Of a stretch of DNA of 64,000 nt, positions 15,515-22,884 are shown in pieces (the first letter of the stretch is position 1; the number at the start of each line of letters is the position of its first letter). The notes beneath the pieces were generated by a model that had not been told where the DNA came from, did not search any database, and saw only the letters and a program-made list of their open reading frames with translations. The position numbers and the translations under genes were made by a program. The stretch is from Herbaspirillum sp. alder98 (GTDB lineage: Bacteria > Pseudomonadota > Gammaproteobacteria > Burkholderiales > Burkholderiaceae_D), in the NCBI RefSeq assembly GCF_020179755.1, contig NZ_JAIUCY010000004.1:248001-312000 (forward strand). The letters are read 5' to 3'.

Positions 15515-15536
15515 TATGATTCGTATACGTTTCATA
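15515..15536. promoter_or_regulatory. 22-bp palindromic operator-like site before the ParD-like/map pair
   Basis: TATGA-TT-CGTATACG-TT-TCATA is an inverted repeat with a perfect 8-bp core (CGTATACG) and matching 5-bp outer arms; only the two TT pairs break symmetry. It ends 14 nt before the ParD-like start codon and contains TATGAT, a good -10-like hexamer. Ribbon-helix-helix antitoxins usually bind such sites to repress their own operon, so this is a plausible autoregulatory operator. Confidence 0.55.
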
Positions 15537-15549
15537 TATGGAGTTACCC

Positions 15550-15762
15550 ATGGGCATCGTCAACATCGACGACGAGCTGCACGATCAATTGCGCAAGGCC
15601 AGCGCCGTGTCGTGCCGCTCAATCAACGCGCAGGCGGCTTTCTGGATCAAGGTCGGGATGCTGAGCGAGATGAATCCGACACAGAGTTTCAACGACATCA
15701 TGGCCACAGAACTGCGCGCCGCAGGGTTGGTGACACCGGCCATCAGGGTTGGCTCAAGATGA
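15550..15762 (+). CDS. ParD-like antitoxin-family protein
   Basis: A 70-residue protein, MGIVNIDDELHDQLRKASAVSCRS and onward, resembling the ParD-like antitoxin family. The N-terminus has the beta-strand then helix pattern (GIVNIDDELHDQLRKAS) of a ribbon-helix-helix DNA-binding fold; SINAQAAFWIKVGML is the second helix. I chose ATG 15550 over 15538 because ATGGAG lies at proper spacing before it. Its stop overlaps the start of the methionine aminopeptidase gene (ATGA at 15759-15762), so the two are translationally coupled. No canonical ParE/RelE toxin is adjacent; the coupled partner is the peptidase. The palindrome at 15515-15536 is a likely binding site. Confidence 0.75.
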   Translation: MGIVNIDDELHDQLRKASAVSCRSINAQAAFWIKVGMLSEMNPTQSFNDIMATELRAAGLVTPAIRVGSR

Positions 15763-16526
15763 CCAAGCGACCGGAAGAAATCAGCCTGATGGCGGAAGCG
15801 GGGAAATTGCTGGCCAGCGTATTCGCGTACCTCGACAAATTGAACCTGATCGGCATGTCGACCATGCAGGTCAATGACCTGGTTGACGGTTTCATCGTCA
15901 ACGAACTCAAGGCGCGTCCGGCCAGCAAAGGCCAGTACGGCTATGCCTACGCACTCAATGCGTCGCGCAATAACGTGGTTTGCCATGGTGTGCCAGCCAC
16001 TGGCGATGTATTGCAAAGCGGCGACATCGTCAATTTCGATATCACGCTGGAAAAGCACGGCTATATCGCCGACTCCAGCAAGACCTATCTGGTGGGCGAG
16101 GTGTCGGCACAGGCCAGGCGTCTGGTCCAGGTGACTTACGAAGCGATGTGGAAAGGCATCAAGGCGGTGCGTCCGGGAGCCAGGCTTGGCGATATCGGCT
16201 ATGCCATCGAACAGCATGCGCGCAAGAATGGCTACAGCGTGGTCAGGGAATATTGCGGCCATGGCATCGGCCGTGAAATGCACGAGCCGCCCGAGGTGCT
16301 GCATTGGGGCCGGGCAAGAACCGGCATGCTGCTGAAGCCAGGCATGGTATTTACCATCGAGCCGATGATCAACCAGGGCAAGCACGATGTCGAGACCGAG
16401 GACGATGGCTGGACGGTGGTCACCTGCGATGGAAAACTGTCGGCACAATTCGAGCACACCATCGCCGTCACCAGCAACGGCGCCCAGGTGCTGACGCTGC
16501 GACACGAAGAAAAGGTGCCTGCCTGA
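15759..16526 (+). CDS. map: Type I methionine aminopeptidase
   Basis: A 255-residue pita-bread-fold metallopeptidase that removes the N-terminal Met from nascent proteins. All expected residues are visible: His76 (VVCHGVP), metal ligands Asp94 (NFDITL), Asp105 (ADSSKT), His168 (CGHGIG), Glu201 (TIEPMI) and Glu232 (QFEHTI), plus His175. It should therefore be catalytically competent. The length is close to the usual 264. It starts inside the stop codon of the ParD-like gene and has no ribosome site of its own in a free spacer. It is not next to rpsB, where betaproteobacteria usually keep the essential map gene, so I infer a second, accessory copy. It converges with the anti-sigma gene with only 12 nt between. 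Confidence 0.93.
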   Translation: MTKRPEEISLMAEAGKLLASVFAYLDKLNLIGMSTMQVNDLVDGFIVNELKARPASKGQYGYAYALNASRNNVVCHGVPATGDVLQSGDIVNFDITLEKHGYIADSSKTYLVGEVSAQARRLVQVTYEAMWKGIKAVRPGARLGDIGYAIEQHARKNGYSVVREYCGHGIGREMHEPPEVLHWGRARTGMLLKPGMVFTIEPMINQGKHDVETEDDGWTVVTCDGKLSAQFEHTIAVTSNGAQVLTLRHEEKVPA

Positions 16527-16538
16527 ATCACACAGCCG

Positions 16539-17246
16539 TCAGGAGGTCACCTTCACCGCACGTCCGATGTACAGGATCGGGCCGCTCGGTTTGCCGGTCA
16601 GCGACCCGGTGCTGGGCTCGAGCGTAATCTCGAAAAGCTGGTTGGGCTGCAGCGGCGGCAGTTTGTCGAGGCCGATGCTCTGGGTGCGGCCCGGCTTGAC
16701 GATGCCCAGCGATACCGGACCGTTCCAGTCCTGTCCCTTGGTCCAGAACTGCAACGCCTTCTGCTCGGGCACGCTGGCCGATGTCAGCGGTATCAGGCTC
16801 AGTTGACCGCGATTGCTGGCCTGGACGACCCAGGCCGGCACCGTATCCTGCGGCGCCACCAGCACCACCATGAAGTTAGCGCTGCGACGGGCCTGGCCGC
16901 CTTGCAGCATCACGGCGACCAGCAACGCCGAACAGACCAGGCCGCCGGCGGATGTCCAGCGCCAGAAATTCAGGTTGTTCCACCATGATTGCCAGCCCCC
17001 TGCCCGCTTCACCGGTGGCGGCATCGGCAGGCTGCGTTCGATCCGCGGCCACAATCCCGCTGGAACCTCTTGCGGCTCGGCCAGCCTGGTCAATGGATGC
17101 AGGCGTTGCTCCCAGGCGTCGACCTGGGCGCGCAGATCCGGCTCGACCAGCATGCGCTGTTCGACTTCCCGGCGGCGCTGCTGGCTGAGCGTGCCCAGCA
17201 CATATTCGCCGGCCAGGGATTGCAGTTCGGCTTGCGACTCGTTCAT
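16539..17246 (-). CDS. Membrane anti-sigma factor (RskA family)
   Basis: A 235-residue protein with an N-terminal sigma-binding region (LAGEYVLGTLSQQRRREVEQR), a single membrane helix near residues 95-115 (SAGGLVCSALLVAVML) and a periplasmic RskA-like domain containing FMVVLVAPQD and ending GPILYIGRAVKV. I chose the start at 17246 because it overlaps the sigma-factor stop (ATGA), the standard arrangement for coupled sigma/anti-sigma pairs. It would hold the ECF sigma factor at the membrane and release it on an envelope signal, classically by regulated proteolysis. The signal is not evident from sequence. Confidence 0.88.
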   Translation of the reverse strand: MNESQAELQSLAGEYVLGTLSQQRRREVEQRMLVEPDLRAQVDAWEQRLHPLTRLAEPQEVPAGLWPRIERSLPMPPPVKRAGGWQSWWNNLNFWRWTSAGGLVCSALLVAVMLQGGQARRSANFMVVLVAPQDTVPAWVVQASNRGQLSLIPLTSASVPEQKALQFWTKGQDWNGPVSLGIVKPGRTQSIGLDKLPPLQPNQLFEITLEPSTGSLTGKPSGPILYIGRAVKVTS

Positions 17247-17803
17247 GTCATGCACTCCCGCAAGGCCGCCAGGCCGCGCTTGATCCATGCCTTGACGGAC
17301 CCCAGCGGCGCCTGCAACCGTGCTGCAATTTCACTATGCGTACAGCCGTCGACATAAGCGTAGACAATGCTTGCGCGCTTGACGTCGCTGAGATGCGCCA
17401 GGCAGTCATCGAGCTTGCCCAGCGATGCATTCAACTCCATGGCATGGCTGCCGGCGTGCTCGTCGCCCCCCTGCTCGTCGGCGATGTCGTCCAGCTGGTC
17501 GCCCACTGCGCTCTCGTGCTGCGACGCGCGCACGTTGTTGAGTGCGCAATGCCTGACCACCGAATAGATCCAGCCCTTGGCCGCACCCCGCTGCGGATCG
17601 AAACTGGCAGCACGGGTCCAGATGCTGACGAATGCGTCATGCAGCACGTCTTCGGCCTGCGCCCGGTGTCGCACGATACGCAGCGCAACACCCAGCAGAT
17701 AGCGACCGTCGTTCTGGTACAGGCGTCGCAGTGCTTGCCGGTCGCCGCCGGCACATGCGTAGAGCGCTGCTTCGTAATCGAAAGGTGGAGTGTCGTCAGG
17801 CAC
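17243..17803 (-). CDS. ECF-type RNA polymerase sigma factor (SigK/RskA-linked group)
   Basis: A 186-residue sigma factor. Region 2 covers about residues 20-90, with AEDVLHDAFVSIW for core binding and GWIYSVVRHCALNNVR for -10 recognition. Region 4 lies near 125-180 (DGCTHSEIAARLQAPLGSVKAWIKRGLAALREC), a helix-turn-helix for -35 binding. It lacks regions 1 and 3, as expected for ECF sigma factors. The stop codon overlaps the start of the anti-sigma gene. The DUF3455 lipoprotein gene lies 149 nt upstream on the same strand and is a probable regulon member. Confidence 0.92.
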   Translation of the reverse strand: MPDDTPPFDYEAALYACAGGDRQALRRLYQNDGRYLLGVALRIVRHRAQAEDVLHDAFVSIWTRAASFDPQRGAAKGWIYSVVRHCALNNVRASQHESAVGDQLDDIADEQGGDEHAGSHAMELNASLGKLDDCLAHLSDVKRASIVYAYVDGCTHSEIAARLQAPLGSVKAWIKRGLAALRECMT

Positions 17804-17902
17804 GCTGTTGGAAGTTGAGTGACGTGTGCATCGATCAAGGGGAAATCTGAAAAACCGTCCCGATTATATCCAAGTCACGCGTCCATTCTGCTATTGCGCA
17901 AC

Positions 17903-17942
17903 GCCGCTCGCCCGCGGGTGCAGATTGGTGCGGGCGAACGGC
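17903..17942 (-). terminator. Hairpin between DUF3455 and sigma factor genes
   Basis: GCCGCTCGCCCGC (17903-17915) and GCGGGCGAACGGC (17930-17942) form a 13-bp stem with one G-T-type mismatch, 11 nt past the DUF3455 stop. No T-run follows on the minus strand. It could reduce read-through from the lipoprotein gene into the sigma operon. Confidence 0.45.
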
Positions 17943-17952
17943 GCTGTCAGTC

Positions 17953-18528
17953 TCAGGAAGCTTTCCAGAAAATATAATCGGCTTGATAACGCACGGTCTG
18001 CTTGGCGCCCAGCTTGCCGGCATCGCACGCAGCCGAGGGAGCGACGCCACCTGCCGTGGCCACGCGCTGGATATAGGTGGTGCCGGTCAGCGCGCCGCTG
18101 CCGCTGGCGGGATTGGCCTTCACCAGTTGATAAGGAATATTACCGGCGCCGGCCGGGGCTACCGCCACCTGCGTCGCGGTCAGCTTGGAGCCATCCAGGC
18201 TTTCCCAGGTGGCCGGTGGACCGTAGTACTTGCCCACCTTCTTGCCGCTGCGGTCATTGAGGGCGGCATCCGGACCGACGAAGGTCCATTCGAACTGACC
18301 TGCCGCGTCTTTCTTGGCGCGGCATTCATAGAGGATTTCACCCACGCCAACGGTCTGCCAGGCAACCCGGTTGCCGCTCGGGACTTTCACGCTATCGGGC
18401 AGGCTGTCCTGCGAATACATCCGCTCCATGGATCCGCAAGCCGATAATGCGGCCACGGCCAGCACCGAAGAAATGACGGTGGCCAGGGAAATGCTACGTT
18501 CTGGGCGCGACGCGACGGAATGGTTCAT
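17953..18528 (-). CDS. DUF3455 lipoprotein
   Basis: A 191-residue protein with a signal sequence and lipobox (LAVAALSAC, Cys at about residue 31), so probably a lipoprotein. The mature part matches DUF3455: LPDSVKVPSGNRVAWQTVGVGEILYECRAK near the start, then WTFVGPDAAL, KYYGPPATWESLDGSKLTA, and ending QTVRYQADYIFWKAS. No function is known for the family; members often neighbour ECF sigma/anti-sigma pairs, which suggests envelope-stress control. AAGGAG lies before the start. Two conserved Cys residues (in YECRAK and SAACDAG) could form a disulfide. Confidence 0.88.
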   Translation of the reverse strand: MNHSVASRPERSISLATVISSVLAVAALSACGSMERMYSQDSLPDSVKVPSGNRVAWQTVGVGEILYECRAKKDAAGQFEWTFVGPDAALNDRSGKKVGKYYGPPATWESLDGSKLTATQVAVAPAGAGNIPYQLVKANPASGSGALTGTTYIQRVATAGGVAPSAACDAGKLGAKQTVRYQADYIFWKAS

Positions 18529-18750
18529 GTTGGCTCCTTGATAAGTGTTGTGGGTATCAGCGATCTGCGCTGATACAGGTACTACCCACCAGGAGGCAGA
18601 TTGGATGCAGCGATTTCATTTATTTTTTTTAGCGCCTGCCAATACCCCGACCGGCGCCGGACTCTCAGGAATTTCCCGATATCTAAATGACAACTTTATT
18701 TATAGAATGAGGTCAAGAAAATCTCCCGATCCATTCCGGACAGAAACATC

Positions 18751-19044
18751 ATGCCTAAATTTCGCGTGACCTATCAGGTCGAGGGGCAAGCGGCCCCCCA
18801 GCAAATCGAATTCGATGCCGAGCAGGGAAAGGTTCACTGCGATATCGTCCTGAGCTCCCTGAGCCGGCATATCGATCCGCAGCAGCCCTGGCCGTTCGTC
18901 GTCGCCTCTGAACCGATGGGCATTGATGCCGATCTGGCAGAGCGCGCGGTTCGCCTGGCGCGCACCATGGGTGGAATGAAATATCTGAAGATGGCGTATG
19001 TCAGCTATCTGATGGAAGGACGAGACTTCGAGGTCGTCTGCTGA
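18751..19044 (+). CDS. Hypothetical protein, 97 residues
   Basis: A compact soluble protein starting MPKFRVTYQVEGQAAPQQIEFD and ending LMEGRDFEVVC. It alternates beta-like and helical segments, with no signal peptide and no membrane helix. Codon use looks like that of real genes here. Only a weak ribosome site (GGACAGA) precedes it. I do not recognise a family. It stands alone between the leftward DUF3455 operon and the ModA-like gene. Confidence 0.6.
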   Translation: MPKFRVTYQVEGQAAPQQIEFDAEQGKVHCDIVLSSLSRHIDPQQPWPFVVASEPMGIDADLAERAVRLARTMGGMKYLKMAYVSYLMEGRDFEVVC

Positions 19045-19200
19045 CACCCGCAATCTAAAGAATCGCGACTTGTCGCGACTTGCATTCGCCCCCCGGGCGC
19101 GTGCCAGCATGCATGCCCATGACGGGCGCGCCGGCATGTCGTAGAATCTCGCTCGCATCCCCCCTCTCGTTCATCCACCTTGCCGATATCCGGAGTCCTC

Positions 19201-19971
19201 ATGCGCGTGCGTGCATTGCTGTCCGCTTTCCCTATCGTGGTCATGACGACGCTGCCGCTGGCTGCCTTGGCAGATGAGCTGAAAGTGCTGGCCGCTGGCG
19301 CCATCGCGCCGGTCGTGCGCACGGTCGCGGCTGACTTCGAACGGCGCAGCGGCATCCATGTCGATGTCCAGAATGCCACCGGCGGCGTGACCGAACGACG
19401 CATCCGCAGCGGCGAGCGGTTCGACCTGACGGTGGTGCCGACCAACCTGCTTCACACCCTGGCAGCAGATCGCTACATCGATGCCCGTAGCGCGCGTGAA
19501 CTGGCGCAGGTCGGTATCGGCGTGGCGGTCAAGGCTGGCACACCGCATCCGGCCATCGCCACCGTTGCGCAGTTCAAGGCCGCGCTGCTGGCCGCGCCTT
19601 CGGTGGCAGTCATTGATCCAAAGGCAGGCGGCTCCAGCGGCATCTACCTTGAAAAACTGTTCGAGAAGCTGGGCATCGCCGCACAAATGCACGCGAAGGA
19701 AGTATTGGTTCCAGGTGGCCTGGTCGCCGAAAAGCTGCTCGACGGCAGCGCCGCTCTGGCCCTGCACCAGCAAAGTGAAATTCTGGCGGTCAAGGGCGCG
19801 CAGCTGGTGGGACCGCTGCCGGCAACAATCCAGAGTTATACCGTCTACGCCGCAGCCATCTCGTCGCAATCGAACTCGACCACAGCGGCGCGCGCTTTCA
19901 TGACGATGTTTTCGGCCGAACAGGCCAAGGCAGCCATGCGAGAACACGGATTGACGCCTAAAGACGATTGA
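19201..19971 (+). CDS. ModA-like periplasmic substrate-binding protein (orphan)
   Basis: A 256-residue exported binding protein. The signal peptide is MRVRALLSAF...LPLAALA. The mature part starts DELKVLAAGAIAPVVRTVAADFERRSGIHV, the ModA/type II binding-protein pattern, with an anion-contact motif (LAAGAI) and a second lobe around VAVIDPKAGGSSGIYLEKLFEKLG. ModA proteins bind molybdate or tungstate; the Ser/Asn contacts that define this are not clearly conserved, so the ligand is open. No ModB permease or ModC ATPase gene adjoins, so it is an orphan. GGAG lies 6 nt before the chosen ATG. Confidence 0.82.
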   Translation: MRVRALLSAFPIVVMTTLPLAALADELKVLAAGAIAPVVRTVAADFERRSGIHVDVQNATGGVTERRIRSGERFDLTVVPTNLLHTLAADRYIDARSARELAQVGIGVAVKAGTPHPAIATVAQFKAALLAAPSVAVIDPKAGGSSGIYLEKLFEKLGIAAQMHAKEVLVPGGLVAEKLLDGSAALALHQQSEILAVKGAQLVGPLPATIQSYTVYAAAISSQSNSTTAARAFMTMFSAEQAKAAMREHGLTPKDD

Positions 19972-20336
19972 TGCCCAACGGTGTTTTTATCGCACCGTAA
20001 TATCTTGTAACGGATTGACGGATTTCGTCAGGAATGACGCGATTGCTCTGCGTAGGCCAAGCGGCCATTCTGATCAGCGGGATAGCTTCGGCGACGACGC
20101 CTTGACTGGCGTGGCTTCGCTGCCGATGAGTTAGTCCATAGGCAGGCCCCGGTGCGGGCGCGAATATCGACTCGCCCAGGCGAACATGGCGTGGCGTCGG
20201 CACTGAAGCTGTCAGACCCGCGCGAATCGTCCGACACGAAGTCGCCAGCCTCTCCGACTGTTGCGCCGCGCTGAATTTCTTATGATGACTCCACGTTTCC
20301 GCACATCAGCGGAACGACCAACCAAGGAGAACTGCC
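19972..20336. other. Intergenic stretch before small secreted gene
   Basis: About 365 bases with no credible gene. A small hairpin ACGGTG/CACCGT (19978-19998) lies just after the ModA-like stop and may help termination. TTATGATG near 20280 is a possible -10 for the gene at 20337, without a clear -35. Confidence 0.4.
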
Positions 20337-20633
20337 ATGTCCAAGAAAATCATCAGCGTAGCTTTGTTGGCCGCCGCCGCATTCAGCACCGGTGCTTATG
20401 CCCAGTCCTATCAGGGTGGCAATGATTCGTCTTCTCCCCAGCAATACCAGGATTCGTCGTCGACCGCGCAGTACTACGATTATCAGGGCAACCAGTCGAG
20501 TTCGCCTTCGAACTACCAGGAACAGAACGGTCAATATATCGACCATACCGGCCGCGACACCGGTTCTAACAAGGCCAATCCGTATGCCCGTGAGATGAAG
20601 GACGGCCCGATGGGTACTTCCCCTGGCGCATAA
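20337..20633 (+). CDS. Small exported Gln/Ser/Tyr-rich protein
   Basis: A 98-residue protein with a clear signal peptide (MSKKIISVALLAAAAFSTGAYA, cleavage after AYA). The mature region is low-complexity, dominated by Gln, Ser, Tyr, Gly and Asn, with recurring (S)SPxxYQ(D/E) units: SSPQQYQDSS, SSPSNYQEQN. The composition resembles disordered or amyloid-prone surface proteins. CCAAGGAGA precedes the ATG at good distance. I do not recognise a family. Confidence 0.7.
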   Translation: MSKKIISVALLAAAAFSTGAYAQSYQGGNDSSSPQQYQDSSSTAQYYDYQGNQSSSPSNYQEQNGQYIDHTGRDTGSNKANPYAREMKDGPMGTSPGA

Positions 20634-20650
20634 GAGCATCAGGGCGAAAA

Positions 20651-20983
20651 TTAACTCTTCGCGTCAACCTGCATCAATCCGGGAGCCTGGTCCGCAAGAC
20701 CGGGCTCTTTTGTTGTCTGCAGGCAGGCCGCCTGCTGCACGTCAATGCAGAAGCGGTTGGGTGACGGCACCATCGCCATGCCCGAATCGACCACCCGCAT
20801 CTCGATCACGGCGCCATCGCGCAGCGAACTGTCGTGGTCGAGATCCAGGTCGAAGCGCTTGATATCGACGTGATATTTGTGTGCAGTGATCTTGTACAAG
20901 GCGGCGGCAATCGCCGTCTCCAGTTGCTGCACCGTCACCTCCTTCAATGCACGTTTGCCGTGATGGCCATCGGCATGTCCCAT
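20651..20983 (-). CDS. Hypothetical protein, 110 residues
   Basis: Starts MGHADGHHGKRALKEVTVQQLETAIAAALYKITAHKYHVD. The start at 20983 has AAGGA at proper spacing, which favours it over the longer in-frame version. Residues 12-85 look like a small alpha/beta domain (VTVQQLETAIAAALYKI then YHVDIKRFDLDLD, then AVIEMRVVDSG). The last 25 residues look unstructured. The His-rich N-terminus could bind metal. I know no family. It converges with the small exported protein gene, 17 nt apart. Confidence 0.55.
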   Translation of the reverse strand: MGHADGHHGKRALKEVTVQQLETAIAAALYKITAHKYHVDIKRFDLDLDHDSSLRDGAVIEMRVVDSGMAMVPSPNRFCIDVQQAACLQTTKEPGLADQAPGLMQVDAKS

Positions 20984-21189
20984 TTGATTCCTTTGCAATA
21001 TCGTTTTCCGTCGCCTAGCTTAGTCGGTAAGGCCTGCTGCTGCGCATCAGGAATTACCTGACCCGCCGCATACTTGCCGCCCGGCACTGCGGCTAAGGCA
21101 TTGCCTGATGTGAAAATATGCCCCGCTCCTCTACCCTTGTTCGCAGAATCTATATACGGGCATGGGGGCCGCATGAACAACACTAAGCG

Positions 21190-22791
21190 ATGGAGCCGGC
21201 TGTGGCCTTGAATCGACGGCATTCATCGGTCTGCCTGGCGACCTTGTTCGTGGTACTGGCCTGTGCCGCCCTGATCGGCGTCGACGGCTGGCGCACCTGG
21301 CAGGCGCGCGAGCGATTGTTATCCCAGGCCGCGGTGGACACCGGCAACATGGCGCAGGCGCTGGCCCGCCATGCCGATGATGTCTACAAGGAAGCCGATC
21401 TGGTGCTGCAGGTGTTGCAGGAACACATTGCAGAAGATGGGCTGGACCCAAAATCGCTGCAGCGCATTCACCGCCAGCTGGTGAAACAGGTCAACGAACT
21501 GCCGCAGCTCAATGGCATCTTCGTGTACGACCAATATGGTCGCTGGATCGTCAATTCACAGCAGACGCTGGAGACGACGCACAACAATGCCGATCGCAGT
21601 TATTTCATCCATCATCGCGATCACGCCGACGACCTGCCCTATCTCGGGCCGCCGGTACAAAGTAAATCGACCGGCCTGTGGATATTCACCGTCAGCCGCC
21701 GCATCACGCGCGCCGATGGTTCGTTTGGCGGCGTGGTGCTGGCGACCATCTCATTCGATTACTTCAAGAAGTATTACGAGAACTTCGATGTTGGCCGTCG
21801 TGGTGTGATCATGTTCATGCTCGACACCGGGATGCTGCTCATTCGCAGTACCCGCGACGAAGTCACCACCGGCCAGGACATGCGCAATACGCCGATCTTC
21901 CGCGACCATGCCGCCAAGCGGGACCGTGGCAGCGCCGAACTGACCGCGCGTACGGATGGCGAGCTGCGCATCAACAGCTTCGTGCGCCTGCCCCGTTACC
22001 CGATGTTCATGACGGTTGCCGTCTCGAGCGATGAATTACTGACCAGCTGGCGCCACGATGCCTATGTGCGCACCATCGGGATACTGTTCCTGGTGGGTGT
22101 TCTGGCCACCATGGGGCGAAGGCTGGTGCGACAGATCAAGCATCAGGCGCGTTCCGAGGTGGAGGCCGTGAAAGCCCGCGCCAGAACCGATCAGCTCAAT
22201 GCGACCCTGGTGCAGCTGGCCATGCACGATGGCCTCACGGGACTGGCCAATCGGCGCCACTTCGACCGCACCCTCAGTACCGAATTGACGCGTCTGGCCA
22301 ATGAAGGGGGGCCGCTGGCGCTGATTCTGATCGATGTCGATTACTTCAAGTTGTACAACGATGTCTATGGCCATACCAAGGGCGACGATTGCCTCAAGCA
22401 GATCGCCGCCGTCATCGGCCGCAGCAAACGGCGCGGACGTGACCTGGCGGCGCGCTACGGCGGCGAGGAATTCGCGATCGTGCTGCCGGACTGCGACGTG
22501 CGGGGTGCCACCACCATGGCCCACACCCTGCGCCAGAGCATTGCCGACCTGCGCCTGCCGCATTCGGGCGGACGACGCGGCCATGTGAGCGTGAGCATTG
22601 GCGTGGCCGCACTCGACCCGGTGCAGGCCCAGGACAGCCCGCTGGCGCTGATCGAAAGCGCTGACCAGGCGTTGTACCAGGCCAAGGAAGGCGGGCGCGA
22701 CCGTATCGTCACTTCGCCCCAGAGCCTGAAAGTGATTGCACGCGACGAACTGAAGCGTCCCCACTCTTCGCGCAGCGGCCAGGGTTCCTGA
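21190..22791 (+). CDS. Membrane diguanylate cyclase with periplasmic Cache sensor
   Basis: A 533-residue protein with an N-terminal membrane helix (about 15-32), a periplasmic dCache-type sensor (about 35-290, with RSYFIHHRDHADD and WIFTVSRRI), a second helix near 295-315 and a C-terminal GGDEF domain. The active-site motif is GGEEF (residues 424-428), and the RxxD inhibitory c-di-GMP site is present as RGRD (415-418). It should make c-di-GMP under product feedback. It is a paralog of the cyclase at 23912-25468, which shares the HHRDH and SRRI stretches. The ligand of the sensor cannot be predicted. Confidence 0.93.
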   Translation: MEPAVALNRRHSSVCLATLFVVLACAALIGVDGWRTWQARERLLSQAAVDTGNMAQALARHADDVYKEADLVLQVLQEHIAEDGLDPKSLQRIHRQLVKQVNELPQLNGIFVYDQYGRWIVNSQQTLETTHNNADRSYFIHHRDHADDLPYLGPPVQSKSTGLWIFTVSRRITRADGSFGGVVLATISFDYFKKYYENFDVGRRGVIMFMLDTGMLLIRSTRDEVTTGQDMRNTPIFRDHAAKRDRGSAELTARTDGELRINSFVRLPRYPMFMTVAVSSDELLTSWRHDAYVRTIGILFLVGVLATMGRRLVRQIKHQARSEVEAVKARARTDQLNATLVQLAMHDGLTGLANRRHFDRTLSTELTRLANEGGPLALILIDVDYFKLYNDVYGHTKGDDCLKQIAAVIGRSKRRGRDLAARYGGEEFAIVLPDCDVRGATTMAHTLRQSIADLRLPHSGGRRGHVSVSIGVAALDPVQAQDSPLALIESADQALYQAKEGGRDRIVTSPQSLKVIARDELKRPHSSRSGQGS

Positions 22792-22884
22792 AGCAAAGTG
22801 CAGCGTGTGGCGACTGTGGCGTACAATCGCCGACTTTCGCCATGCCGCACGATGCGGCAGCCGCGCTTCTTCACTTCGCCTTCG

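Noticed and set aside
19060-19083. Short direct repeat TCGCGACTTG twice in tandem
   Set aside because: Only two 10-bp copies; too short to call a repeat family or an array.
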